Assembly (NCBI GenBank): GCA_038146865.1
Contig: JAYQSL010000007.1
Coordinates: forward strand, 1-64,000
Length of the DNA stretch: 64,000 nucleotides
DNA from: GCA-2709075 sp038146865
Lineage (GTDB): Bacteria; Pseudomonadota; Alphaproteobacteria; MPNO01; UBA2964
Direction of reading: 5' to 3'
Under the pieces are notes generated by a model. That model was not told the origin of the DNA, did not search any database, and was given only the letters and a program-made list of their open reading frames with translations. How positions within the stretch are numbered: the stretch's first letter is position 1; the number at the start of each line of letters is the position of its first letter. The position numbers and the translations under genes were made by a program. This document shows, one piece after another, positions 54,072 through 63,297 of the stretch.

Positions 54072-55580
54072 TTAGTTCTTTATCGAGGCCTCGTCATCGA
54101 CGATTAACCTTCGGAGCCGCGTTTTACTCATTGCTTCAATATGTTTCCTGGTCTCGGTGCCAAATTTTTGCGTGACCATGTCTAGGTAGCTTTTGTTCTC
54201 AAAATATTCGTGAAAGGCCTGATCCCTAAATTTTAAAACCTCCGCGCTAGACAAATGGTCTGTAGGAAGAGGGGTGCAATCAAAACTATGCTGAGAGAAT
54301 CCACTCCACTCACTGGGAAGGTCCCAGTTATTTTCAAGGGCGTTTTGGTACAGTCGGGAACCTGGATAAGCCATAGCCGAATAAAAATTTGCGAATTCAC
54401 AGTTTAATTTTTTGGCTAGATCTAGAGTTGATCTCATACTTTGCAATGTATCATCAGGTAATCCGAATATGAAGTTGCCAATCACGGAGATGCCACCTTG
54501 CTGGATCTTTTCTACGATGTTGAAGATGTCATCTTCTGAAAATGATTTTTCAGCTCCATCTCGCACATGATCGCTCCCAGACTCAATCCCTAGCGCCAAC
54601 CACCGAATCCCTGCTGAGCGAAGCATCGAGATCATATCCTCTCGCACGGTATCCACTCTGGCATAGGCCCAAAAATTTAATTCAGAAACATATGGTTTTT
54701 TGGAAAGGCCTTCGCAGATCTGTCTCACATGGCGTTCGTTCAGTACGAACATTTCGTCAATGATCTTGAACGTTTTTACTCCATATTGGGTGTATAGATG
54801 GTCTACTTCAGAAATAACGGCGCTCGGTGTGCGCATCCGATAGCTATTGCGGCCGAAAGGCGCATTAATGCAACAAAATACGCATTTATAGGGGCACCCC
54901 AAGGTTGTGTATATGGAAGCGTATGGCTGACGGTGTGATAAGTCCTCAAAACACTGCCAGTTATGGGCCCGATATTTTTCCATGGGTAGCATATGCCATA
55001 CGTTGCCGTGAAATTCGGTATCAAGATCTTTTTGCACTGGTGCTGGAGAATTTTTGAGAACTTTACTTTTCTTGTAGTCAGTGTCCCACCAGACCAGTCC
55101 GGGTACGGTCTCCAAATCTTGATTTATTGCCCACTTGCTCTCGCTTAGGTTGAGAAGTCCAGCTATGGTCTCGGGACCCTCTCCATTACAAGCAAAATCT
55201 ATAGGTTCTTCACGAAGTGTCCTCTCTGGTAATGCTGATACATGGCCCCCTACAATTATAATTTTCCTATCTTTGTTCCGCTTTTTGATGGCGAGGGCTG
55301 CCTCTCGAGCTCCGACCATTTGTTGGGTCGATGCCGAAGGCTGATGACCAAAAACTACAATAGTGACTATACGGGGGTTTAAAACTTCGACTTTCTCGGC
55401 GAGTGCGTCTGGACCAATTTCCAATGCCTCTGTGTCGCAGATGTCAATTTCAAAGCCTCGGTTAATTAAATAACCCCCGATTAACCGGCACCATAGAGGG
55501 GGTTCTACCGCTGTTAATTCGCTCCCTAGGGACTGGTATATTTTTTCCCTGCCACCGGGGTTTACCAATACCGTATCCAT
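54072..55580 (-). CDS. B12-binding-domain radical SAM protein
   Basis: 502 residues. Residues 1-145 form a Rossmann-like cobalamin-binding domain (VNPGG, GYLINRGFEIDICD, IIIVGGHVSALPE). The radical SAM cluster ligands are C229-x3-C233-x2-C236, and LALGIESGSD and FIFGLPDDT mark the barrel. Family members catalyse methylation, ring formation or other radical steps; many are unassigned. Placed between hddA and the HddC-GmhB fusion, it may modify the heptose or the final glycan. I cannot name its reaction. Confidence 0.87.
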   Translation of the reverse strand: MDTVLVNPGGREKIYQSLGSELTAVEPPLWCRLIGGYLINRGFEIDICDTEALEIGPDALAEKVEVLNPRIVTIVVFGHQPSASTQQMVGAREAALAIKKRNKDRKIIIVGGHVSALPERTLREEPIDFACNGEGPETIAGLLNLSESKWAINQDLETVPGLVWWDTDYKKSKVLKNSPAPVQKDLDTEFHGNVWHMLPMEKYRAHNWQCFEDLSHRQPYASIYTTLGCPYKCVFCCINAPFGRNSYRMRTPSAVISEVDHLYTQYGVKTFKIIDEMFVLNERHVRQICEGLSKKPYVSELNFWAYARVDTVREDMISMLRSAGIRWLALGIESGSDHVRDGAEKSFSEDDIFNIVEKIQQGGISVIGNFIFGLPDDTLQSMRSTLDLAKKLNCEFANFYSAMAYPGSRLYQNALENNWDLPSEWSGFSQHSFDCTPLPTDHLSSAEVLKFRDQAFHEYFENKSYLDMVTQKFGTETRKHIEAMSKTRLRRLIVDDEASIKN

Positions 55581-55807
55581 AAAATTTAGACCCCTAAGTT
55601 TCGGCTTCAGTACCTCGAGAAGCTTATTTGAACGATTTATTTTTCACTTCTTAGAGGCGAGACTTAAATTGACTATTCTGACTAATTGAACCAACCCATA
55701 CTTTCAGTCAAGTTTTTAGGGTCAAAGGTACCAAAAACATTGGGTGCCGAAGGATGTTTTTGTTACTAGTGGCTGTATCTTTTGAAATTGTGTAAGCGAG
55801 ACAGGGA

Positions 55808-57007
55808 ATGGTAGAGCAAGTCGTGATCTTGGCAGGCGGAGAGGGAAGGCGCCTGAAGGGTTTGAGTCAGGGTATACCTAAACCGCTGCTCGACGTAGCC
55901 GGGGAGCCATTTGTGGCTGGCCTAATTAACGAACTAGCTAGATTCGGTTTTCGCGACTTCCTATTATTAGTCGGGCCTTTTCAGATACCATTTCAGTCAC
56001 TTCTCCCAGGAAAAATTCACCCGGAAGTTAATTTGCAATTTGTCTCTGAGCCGTGTCCCGCTGGAACCGCGGGCGCCCTATCTTATGCCCGAGACTTTTT
56101 GCAGCCAGAATTTCTATTGGTAAATGGTGACTCTTTTTTTGACTTTAACTATTTAGACCTCGCTCTAAATTTACCGCGCGAAAAATGGCTGATGAAGCTC
56201 GCCTTGCGTTTTGTGGATGATACTAACCGTTATGGTGCCGTGATTTTGGATGACACCAAGGTCGCTGGCTTTCTGGAAAAATCCCGTGTTGGCTCCGGCT
56301 TCATTAATGGTGGTGTATATTTGATGAAACGAGAGATTCTTGAAGAGGTTAGAGATCTCCCTTGTTCTTTGGAAAATGACGTGCTTCCGCGCTTAGTTGA
56401 ACGGTCCGTTGTCTTCGGAAAAGAATATAAGGGTAATTTTATTGATATTGGTACACCCGAAGATTTTCACCGGAGCCAGTCTGTTCTTAGAGATTGGCGA
56501 CGAAGACCTGCTGTTTTTTTTGATAGAGATGGCGTTTTGAATCAGGATACAGGGTACGTCTATACCAAAGAAAAATTCAGCTGGCTCGGGGGTTCTAGAG
56601 AAGCAATCCATTATTTGAATGGGCTGGGATATTTGGTTTTTGTTGTCACTAATCAGGCTGGAATAGCACGAGGTTATTATGAAATTGACGACGTTATATG
56701 TCTTCACGATTGGATCAACCAGGAGCTAAAACTAAGTGGCGCTCATGTGGATAAATTTTATTTCTGTCCGCATCATCCCAGCGCCGGTCAGGGAAGTTTT
56801 ACTCGATCCTGCGCGTGCAGAAAGCCGGAGCCAGGAATGATCTTATCGGCATTTCAAGAATGGGATATCGATAAGAGAAAAAGCTTCTTAATTGGAGATA
56901 AAAATTCTGACGTCGAAGCAGCTGGACGAGCGGGAATAAAAGGTCACCTTTTTAAAGGAGGAGATCTTTATTCATTTGTCAGGGATGTAGTGGAATCATT
57001 AAATTAG
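55808..57007 (+). CDS. Bifunctional HddC-GmhB: heptose-1-P guanylyltransferase and 1,7-bisphosphatase
   Basis: 399 residues. Residues 1-230 are a nucleotidyltransferase (LAGGEGRRLKGL, IPKPLLDVAGEPF, LLVNGDSFF). From about 233 a HAD phosphatase follows: D239-R-D241-G for catalysis, TNQAGIARG, and the GmhB zinc loop with CPHH and CAC. GmhB removes the C7 phosphate and HddC adds GMP, giving GDP-D-glycero-D-manno-heptose. Fusing the two consecutive steps fits one pathway. Guanylyl rather than adenylyl transfer is inferred from HddA. Confidence 0.88.
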   Translation: MVEQVVILAGGEGRRLKGLSQGIPKPLLDVAGEPFVAGLINELARFGFRDFLLLVGPFQIPFQSLLPGKIHPEVNLQFVSEPCPAGTAGALSYARDFLQPEFLLVNGDSFFDFNYLDLALNLPREKWLMKLALRFVDDTNRYGAVILDDTKVAGFLEKSRVGSGFINGGVYLMKREILEEVRDLPCSLENDVLPRLVERSVVFGKEYKGNFIDIGTPEDFHRSQSVLRDWRRRPAVFFDRDGVLNQDTGYVYTKEKFSWLGGSREAIHYLNGLGYLVFVVTNQAGIARGYYEIDDVICLHDWINQELKLSGAHVDKFYFCPHHPSAGQGSFTRSCACRKPEPGMILSAFQEWDIDKRKSFLIGDKNSDVEAAGRAGIKGHLFKGGDLYSFVRDVVESLN

Positions 57008-57072
57008 ATATAGGCATAAGGTCTGAACCGAGAGCGAATAGACTTCAAGAAGAAATTTTAGGGGTAGAATTT

Positions 57073-57798
57073 ATGGCAGGTATAAATGATCTAAAGGTTA
57101 AGATTTTTGCAGATGGAGCTGATTTAAGTTCAATGGTTGAGTTTTCAAAAAATCCACTGATTCAGGGCTTCACTACTAACCCCAGTTTGATGCACGCGGC
57201 TGGAGTCAGGGACTATCCGGCATTCGCCAGAGAAGTAGTTCAGGCAATACCTGACCGTCATATTTCTTTCGAGGTTTTCGCAGATGAGTTTTCGGAGATG
57301 GAAGCCCAAGCCAGGGTGATTTCGACTTGGGGCGAAAAAGTTTACGCAAAAATTCCTATTACTAATTCGAAGGCAGAATCCGCTTGTGACATGATCGGAA
57401 AGCTATCTCAAGACGCCATAAAGTTGAATATTACGGCGATCTTCACGCGTGAGCAGGTAGAGGCAGTGGCAGCGGTTTTGTCGCCAGAAACCCCTGCGGT
57501 AATTTCAGTTTTTGCCGGGCGCATTGCAGACGCGGGGATAGATCCAATGCCTGTAATGAGGGATTGTAAAGATATATTAAGTGGCTTACCGGCATCGGAG
57601 TTGCTCTGGGCAAGCTCAAGGGAAGTCTACAATTTGTTCCAAGCCGACCAAACAGGTTGTGATATAATTACAGTGGCGAGCGATGTGTTGGGGAAGTTGT
57701 CTACAATTGGGAAAGACCTTAATCAATATTCTCTGGAAACCGTTCAAGCCTTCTGTAGAGATGCGGAAAATGCGGGGTTTAGCATACCAACCCGTTGA
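57073..57798 (+). CDS. Transaldolase-family protein (TalC/Fsa-like)
   Basis: 241 residues, a small TIM-barrel transaldolase: KIFADGAD, GFTTNPSLMHAAGV, the Schiff-base Lys93 in VYAKIPIT, and SVFAGRIADAG. It could form sedoheptulose-7-phosphate from fructose-6-phosphate and erythrose-4-phosphate, or act as a fructose-6-phosphate aldolase. Its place at the end of the heptose block, together with split transketolase, argues for precursor supply. 65 bases after the HddC-GmhB gene. Confidence 0.87.
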   Translation: MAGINDLKVKIFADGADLSSMVEFSKNPLIQGFTTNPSLMHAAGVRDYPAFAREVVQAIPDRHISFEVFADEFSEMEAQARVISTWGEKVYAKIPITNSKAESACDMIGKLSQDAIKLNITAIFTREQVEAVAAVLSPETPAVISVFAGRIADAGIDPMPVMRDCKDILSGLPASELLWASSREVYNLFQADQTGCDIITVASDVLGKLSTIGKDLNQYSLETVQAFCRDAENAGFSIPTR

Positions 57799-57896
57799 TG
57801 TTTGTTCATTTGGTCTGTCTGAAAAATCGTAAAAGTGCAAGGATCCGACGCAGCTCATCATTGTCATCGCATTAAATCCACATTAGCGGGTTTCTT

Positions 57897-59009
57897 ATGA
57901 ATTCTCTCGGTATTAAAGAAATTGGTTTTCTCGATTGTCCTGGGGGAGGACAAGTTTGGGTTGAAGGTGGCTTTGCGTTTATCGGTCATATGTCCTGGCC
58001 TTTTGGAACATCGATTGTGGATGTTAGGGACCCCTCGCAGCCAAGAGTTATTGCCGAGCTATCCATGCCGGAAAACACACATTCCCACAAAGTGCGGGCT
58101 AAGAATGGTTTGATGCTGGTAAACCGTGAACGGCTTGGCGGTGAACAACCATCAGATTTTATGGGTGGTATCGGAATTTATGATGTGTCCAACCCTCACA
58201 ATCCCAGACATATTGGCGATTGGGAGACTGCTGGTAAGGGTGTGCATCGTTTCGATTTTGATGGGCGATACGCTTATCTTTCTCCAACTGTTGATGGCTT
58301 CGTCAACAATATCGTGATGATTTTAGATTTTAAAAATCCTGAAAAACCTTGCGAAGTTGGGAGGTGGTGGATTCCCGGACAGTGGAAAGCCGGCGGAGAA
58401 ACGGCTTTTTGGGGTGAGGGTCTCGCCCCTAGATGTCATCATCCACTTCGGATGAAGGATAGGCTTTACGTGAGCTATTGGCATCATGGATTTTTTATTC
58501 TCAATATAGAAGATATGACAAAACCTTCTAAGATCTCGGGTTTTGCCACCAGTCCAGCCTTTCCACACCCCGAGCATACGGCTTTGCCTATACCCTTTAA
58601 GGTCCAGGACCGAGATGTTTTGATCCTTGCTGACGAGGATGTTGCTAAGTTGCGCCCTCACGCGCCCGCATTTTCATGGGTGGTCGATATTACGATTGAA
58701 GATCAGCCCCTCCCTATTTCCACCATCCAGCCCAAGGGACAGGGTGCTGAACATGCACCTCCCATGACAGGATGCCACCAACCCTCGGAAGTGGTTACTG
58801 GAACGGAGATCCCCTTCGCGTGGTTTGCCCAAGGGCTTCGTATTTTTGATATTAAAGATCCCTATGCACCTGAAGAAGTGGCTTGGTTCAGGCCAGATCC
58901 GGTTGACAGCCAAGGACGGCTCTCAACGAATGACGTCACTATTGATGATCGTGGTTTGATTTATATTATTGATCGGGTTCGCGGCATGCATATTGTTGAA
59001 AGGATCTGA
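57897..59009 (+). CDS. LVIVD-repeat beta-propeller protein
   Basis: 370 residues made of repeated units that end in a motif like G..IVDVRDPSQPRVIAEL, GIYDVSNPHNPRHIGDW, LDFKNPEKPCEVGRW and RIFDIKDPYAPEEVAWF. These LVIVD repeats form a propeller. Several conserved His clusters (THSHKV, CHHPLR, HPEHT) could hold metal. No signal peptide is visible, so it is probably cytosolic. Its neighbours are the transaldolase and, convergently, the dioxygenase subunits. Function unknown. Confidence 0.78.
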   Translation: MNSLGIKEIGFLDCPGGGQVWVEGGFAFIGHMSWPFGTSIVDVRDPSQPRVIAELSMPENTHSHKVRAKNGLMLVNRERLGGEQPSDFMGGIGIYDVSNPHNPRHIGDWETAGKGVHRFDFDGRYAYLSPTVDGFVNNIVMILDFKNPEKPCEVGRWWIPGQWKAGGETAFWGEGLAPRCHHPLRMKDRLYVSYWHHGFFILNIEDMTKPSKISGFATSPAFPHPEHTALPIPFKVQDRDVLILADEDVAKLRPHAPAFSWVVDITIEDQPLPISTIQPKGQGAEHAPPMTGCHQPSEVVTGTEIPFAWFAQGLRIFDIKDPYAPEEVAWFRPDPVDSQGRLSTNDVTIDDRGLIYIIDRVRGMHIVERI

Positions 59010-59126
59010 TTTTTTTGAGAGTGCGGCACTATATCTCCGCTATTCAGCCAAGGTAGTGTGGCGTATTTTTGGAAAAGATATTGATTTGATGCTTGATTGG
59101 TTTCTTATCCTGGTAAAGGTTAGAAT

Positions 59127-59591
59127 TCAAAAAGGAACTGTAATTCCCTCTAAGGCAGATTGGCAGTCGATTAATTCCACTTTTTTCCAATTTATCTGAA
59201 ATCCCGTTTTCCCTTTTTGTAGGCCATGGAAAATGGTACCTGCAAAATCGCGTCGACGGTCAAACCGATACTCGGCCATCATAAATTTGCTTCTCGTGAT
59301 AACGAAATCATCTTCCTCTGACTCTATAAAGAGATTTCCAATTATTCTGCTGGTATTTGGAAGGCCCGCATGCATTTGTCCGTTATTCAATCGACGTACA
59401 CGCGTTTCAAGGAGTTTTCGATCATCGTATATAATTGAAACGGTTTGAAACGGATCTTTTTGGCCTATTTGGCTGGGCACCCAATACCAACAATCTTTGG
59501 TGAAACATGCCAACCAAGTTTCAAAATCGTTATCGTCTAAAAGGGCTGATTCCTTGATTAAGAAAGTCTCAATTTTTTCTCTGAGATTCAT
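59127..59591 (-). CDS. Ring-hydroxylating dioxygenase small (beta) subunit
   Basis: 154 residues from the ATG that overlaps the alpha-subunit stop as ATGA. The SnoaL-like beta-subunit fold is seen in FLIKESALLDDNDFETWLACF, DCWYWVPS, IIYDDRKLLETRVRRL and ATGLOW-type His/Arg positions (HAGLPNTSRIIGN). It supports the structure of the alpha3-beta3 oxygenase and carries no cofactor. The two genes form the end of the minus-strand catabolic operon. Confidence 0.87.
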   Translation of the reverse strand: MNLREKIETFLIKESALLDDNDFETWLACFTKDCWYWVPSQIGQKDPFQTVSIIYDDRKLLETRVRRLNNGQMHAGLPNTSRIIGNLFIESEEDDFVITRSKFMMAEYRFDRRRDFAGTIFHGLQKGKTGFQINWKKVELIDCQSALEGITVPF

Positions 59592-60907
59592 TGGGGGGCC
59601 GTATTCATCAAGTTTTTCCAAGTCCTAAAGGCATTCCTTATATGCAGTTCGCTTGTGCCGTTGGCGGCCATCCATCCGCCATGTCCATCAGGTTTGTCCT
59701 TACCTATTTCTCTAGCCATCGGGATCCATTCCGTTCCGTCTGAGCTAAGACCTAATTTTATTCGCGCATAAGTTTCGAGGTCGTCTGTTAATACTGGTGA
59801 TGCAACAGCATTCGTTATATTTGCAAAATGAATTGTATCTCTAAACATTTGCTCCGGAGCCCCCTTTAATCGAAAACAGAAACCTAGAACGATTGTCCGG
59901 TCGACCGATATAGGCTGTATGACACGCAATTGTCGAAATTGACTCATGAAGGAGACGTTCGGAAAGACATTTGTATTCCAGCGACCCACAGACAAAATAT
60001 CTCTTGTACGCTTTTCGCCATGCACTTCTCGCATGGCTTTTAAATAATCTTTAAAATATGGGTCTTCTAAAGTAGCAATTAGCTTTTCATCATCATGGAA
60101 ATCACCGAGGTACGCGTGTCCATTCGGGTATGCCCACAATCCCACCTGGTTTTCCCAAAATGCGTAGGGAGCACCATTTTGGCGCATTTGGCGAACAGCG
60201 ATTTCGCCCGCGCCGTCGCTGAAGACTTGGTCGTCTTGAGCACGTGCTGACTCTATTGATGAACGATGGACGGAATTTGGATGTAACCCATCACAGAGAT
60301 TTTCTAAATAAAGTTTCCAATTACCATTGTATGCATGTCGTGCGGTTCCCCCCGCAACTTCTACTTCACCATCGGGTGCTCTATCAATTAAGTCATCAAA
60401 AGATGTAGTGATATACCCGAGATGTTCCTCGAGCGCAGGTCCATCAGGAGCTAAATTTGCGAATATAAATCCGCGATAATGATCAACCCTTGCTACCGAT
60501 TTCATTCCCTTTTCCGGGTCATCTAAACGAAAATCTGCGGGGTAACCATTCCTCAAAGGCACTGACAAAAGGGAGCCATCTGTATCGAATTGCCAGTCGT
60601 GGTAGCAGCAATTGAAAGTACTGGCATTACCGGTTTCTTCTCTCAGAACCATCGCTCCGCGATGACCGCAGCGATTAAATAAAACATGTATCTTGTTGTC
60701 TTTATGACGCGTTAGAACCACGGGTTGCTTTCCGATACGCGTGCAGAAAAAGTCACCTGGATTTTTGACTTGGCTTTCATGGCCCACGTAAATCCACGTT
60801 TGACCGAATATGCGTTCCATTTCCAAATCAAAAATACTTTGATCCGTGTAAACAGATTTATGTATGCGGTCTGTTTGGACCAGGGAGTCGAGGTCGGTTT
60901 TTTTCAT
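59588..60907 (-). CDS. Ring-hydroxylating dioxygenase large (alpha) subunit
   Basis: 439 residues. The Rieske ligands are C80-G-H82 and C100-C-Y-H103; the catalytic iron region includes NGNWKLYLENLCDGLHPNSVH (two His around the Asp). The type resembles benzoate/anthranilate-like dioxygenases. It hydroxylates an aromatic or related substrate with electrons from a separate reductase not present nearby. Starts 9 bases after the acyl-CoA synthetase-like gene. Substrate unknown. Confidence 0.88.
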   Translation of the reverse strand: MKKTDLDSLVQTDRIHKSVYTDQSIFDLEMERIFGQTWIYVGHESQVKNPGDFFCTRIGKQPVVLTRHKDNKIHVLFNRCGHRGAMVLREETGNASTFNCCYHDWQFDTDGSLLSVPLRNGYPADFRLDDPEKGMKSVARVDHYRGFIFANLAPDGPALEEHLGYITTSFDDLIDRAPDGEVEVAGGTARHAYNGNWKLYLENLCDGLHPNSVHRSSIESARAQDDQVFSDGAGEIAVRQMRQNGAPYAFWENQVGLWAYPNGHAYLGDFHDDEKLIATLEDPYFKDYLKAMREVHGEKRTRDILSVGRWNTNVFPNVSFMSQFRQLRVIQPISVDRTIVLGFCFRLKGAPEQMFRDTIHFANITNAVASPVLTDDLETYARIKLGLSSDGTEWIPMAREIGKDKPDGHGGWMAANGTSELHIRNAFRTWKNLMNTAPQ

Positions 60908-60916
60908 TTTTAGATC

Positions 60917-62302
60917 CTACTTCTGCTCCTTCATTCTCAAAAGGGCCGAGAGTGCCGCAGCGCAAGTTTCAGGACAGTTAAACGCCGGAATATTATTTCT
61001 GTTTAATCTTTTGATGATATTTGGGGCCGCTGGGCTGGCATAAATCATGATCGGTTTGTCGGCTTTTTTTGACAATTCGATCACTGGTTCCGCCACTAAG
61101 TCTGGGCGCCCTACGCCTGAAGATCCGATTATCGAAATGACCGCGTCATATCTAGAACTCTCTAGAAGAGCTTGGATTGCACCCCTAATTATCTGTGGCT
61201 CGAGACCGGCAAGTGTTAAATCAATCGGGTTATGTTCAGAGGAAAATCCAGAATGTTCGAGGAGGTTATTCAATTTGCTCTGGGTTATCTTGTCCGGATC
61301 GGGTGCAGTAAACCCCGCAATCCCACAAATATCGGCGATCAAGCTCCCAGCTCCACCAGTAGTGGTAAGGATCCCCAGCCTTTTGCCCTTGAGAAACTTA
61401 TTGGCTACCAGCATCTGTGGAACGTCTAATAGGTCATCGTAGCGTTCAGCCCTTATGATCCCTGTCTGGGCAAAGAAGCCGTCATATATTTCATCTTTTC
61501 CAGCCAATGCTCCTGTGTGAGAGGCGGTACTCTTTATTCCGGCTTTAGATCTCCCTACTTTATAAGCTACGATGGGTTTCCCGGCTCTTCTGACATCATC
61601 TGCTGCCTGTTCGAATTTTTCCTTATCCCGAATTGACTCAATGTAAAGCGAGATTACCCGGATGTTTGGATCTTTTGCAAAAGCGCTCATCAGATCAGAA
61701 ATCTCAATATCAGCTTCATTGCCTGTAGCGACAAGGTGGGAAAGCCCAATGCCTTTTTCCGCTGCTCTGGAGAGTAAAGATCCGAGAATGCCGCCGCTTT
61801 GAGAGAGAATCGCTATATTTCCCTTGATTCTGTCTTTGATATCCAGGGCTCCCGATGCTGATAGAGTAATGCCATCGACTAAGTTGAGCATCCCGATGGT
61901 GTTGGGACCAAGCAGTCTCATATCGCCCGAGTATCTCAACAGATCGTCTTGAATTTCTTTTCCTTCAGATCCGATTTCGGCGTAGCCCGAACCAACGACA
62001 ATGGCTGCGGCGCAGCCGGTCTCAGACAGTTCAGCGACCGCCGCTTGAGTGGTTCTTGGTCCGAGCATGATAATCCCGACATCAGGAGTACCGGGTAAAT
62101 CTCTAATGGAATTAAAGCATGGAATGCCGTCTATTTGAGCTCTACTAGGGTTAACAGGCCAGATCTTCCCATTAAAACCATCTTGTCGGAGGTACCTGAG
62201 AGGGCGCCCTGACGTTTTAGTTGGATCGGATGAGGCCCCAATTATGGCGACACTCTTGGGCTTTATTAAACGCTTTAAGTTTTTCCAACGGACACTATCC
62301 AT
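60917..62302 (-). CDS. ADP-forming acyl-CoA synthetase, alpha-type subunit
   Basis: 461 residues: a CoA-binding Rossmann domain (KSVAIIGASSDPTKTSGRP), then two succinyl-CoA-ligase-like domains. The phospho-His lies in STASHTGALAGKD and NPIDLT begins the last domain. Full-length enzymes add an ATP-grasp (beta) domain, which is missing here and in the genes next door. It would need a separate beta subunit to make acyl-CoA from acid, CoA and ATP. It overlaps the enoyl-CoA hydratase by 8 bases. Confidence 0.87.
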   Translation of the reverse strand: MDSVRWKNLKRLIKPKSVAIIGASSDPTKTSGRPLRYLRQDGFNGKIWPVNPSRAQIDGIPCFNSIRDLPGTPDVGIIMLGPRTTQAAVAELSETGCAAAIVVGSGYAEIGSEGKEIQDDLLRYSGDMRLLGPNTIGMLNLVDGITLSASGALDIKDRIKGNIAILSQSGGILGSLLSRAAEKGIGLSHLVATGNEADIEISDLMSAFAKDPNIRVISLYIESIRDKEKFEQAADDVRRAGKPIVAYKVGRSKAGIKSTASHTGALAGKDEIYDGFFAQTGIIRAERYDDLLDVPQMLVANKFLKGKRLGILTTTGGAGSLIADICGIAGFTAPDPDKITQSKLNNLLEHSGFSSEHNPIDLTLAGLEPQIIRGAIQALLESSRYDAVISIIGSSGVGRPDLVAEPVIELSKKADKPIMIYASPAAPNIIKRLNRNNIPAFNCPETCAAALSALLRMKEQK

Positions 62303-63161
62303 CTGATTTTTTTGATCTGTTCAAGAATTCATTTACCGACTCTTGATGAGCGTCCGTGGTGTAACAAATTGCTTGGGCCTGGCAACCCAGAGCAAAGACC
62401 TCTTCGATGGAGAGTTCAAATGTTTGATCCATGATAGATTTAGTAAGAGCTAATGCGTCTGGGGATCCATTAATCATATTTCTCGCCATCAGCAACGCGT
62501 CTTCGATTAAGGCTTCTGGTTGCGAGAGCGCCTCGATCATATTCATGGACCTGGCCTCGTCCGCGTTTACACGCCGAGCAGAAAATATCAGTTCCTTTGC
62601 TCGGGCTAAACCAACTCTTCGAGGCAACAAATACATTCCCCCACCATCCGGAATTAGGCCACGCATTAAATAGCTGAAGATAAAAAAGGCATTTGTGGAG
62701 GCGATAACAAAATCGCAAGCAAGCGCCAAGTCAGCGCCTAGGCCAGCGGCTGGCCCATTAACCGCTGCTATTGTTGGGATTGAGGCCTCATGAATAGCTT
62801 TTATTACGTGATGAGTGCGTCGTTGCCTCTTCCAACCGTTTATAGCGATCTTGCCTTGCGGCGCAGCAAGTCTCTCTTGCATCGCAGAAATATCACCACC
62901 TGCGCAGAATGCTGCGCCTCGGCCAGTGATAATCAAAGCTCGGACTCCTTCGTCTTGCTCCGCCCAATCAATGATTGCCATTAAATCATTCCGCATGCAG
63001 TCATCCACTGCATTACGAATTTCAGGTTTATTGAGCGCTATAATCGCAATCCCCTCTCGGAGCTCCAATTCAATGTTTTCTGCGGTTGGAATTTTTATTG
63101 GGGCTGTTGGCATTGGTTTGATCCAGTCGTAGGTTTCATAGTCATATGATAAAGAGCTCAT
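62295..63161 (-). CDS. Enoyl-CoA hydratase/isomerase family protein
   Basis: 288 residues, crotonase fold: ALNKPEIRNAVDD, GRGAAFCAGGDISAM (first oxyanion region), AVNGPAAGLGADLALACDF (second) and PDGGGMYLLPRRVG. The position usually held by a catalytic Glu in GLIPDGGG-like loops is Asp/Gly here, so isomerase or hydratase function is uncertain. First gene of the operon with acyl-CoA synthetase and dioxygenase; probably acts on the same acyl-CoA pathway. Confidence 0.86.
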   Translation of the reverse strand: MSSLSYDYETYDWIKPMPTAPIKIPTAENIELELREGIAIIALNKPEIRNAVDDCMRNDLMAIIDWAEQDEGVRALIITGRGAAFCAGGDISAMQERLAAPQGKIAINGWKRQRRTHHVIKAIHEASIPTIAAVNGPAAGLGADLALACDFVIASTNAFFIFSYLMRGLIPDGGGMYLLPRRVGLARAKELIFSARRVNADEARSMNMIEALSQPEALIEDALLMARNMINGSPDALALTKSIMDQTFELSIEEVFALGCQAQAICYTTDAHQESVNEFLNRSKKSDG

Positions 63162-63297
63162 AGGGTTTGGTACAGCATCTGATCATGGCAGAGGTGATCT
63201 TCACTTTGTTTTTAAAGTTTGCGGTTTTGGTGCGGGACGGGCTATGCCTGTGCATTCCGGGTTCGGCGCGCTAGGGTTAACGAAAGAGGAGTTAATA

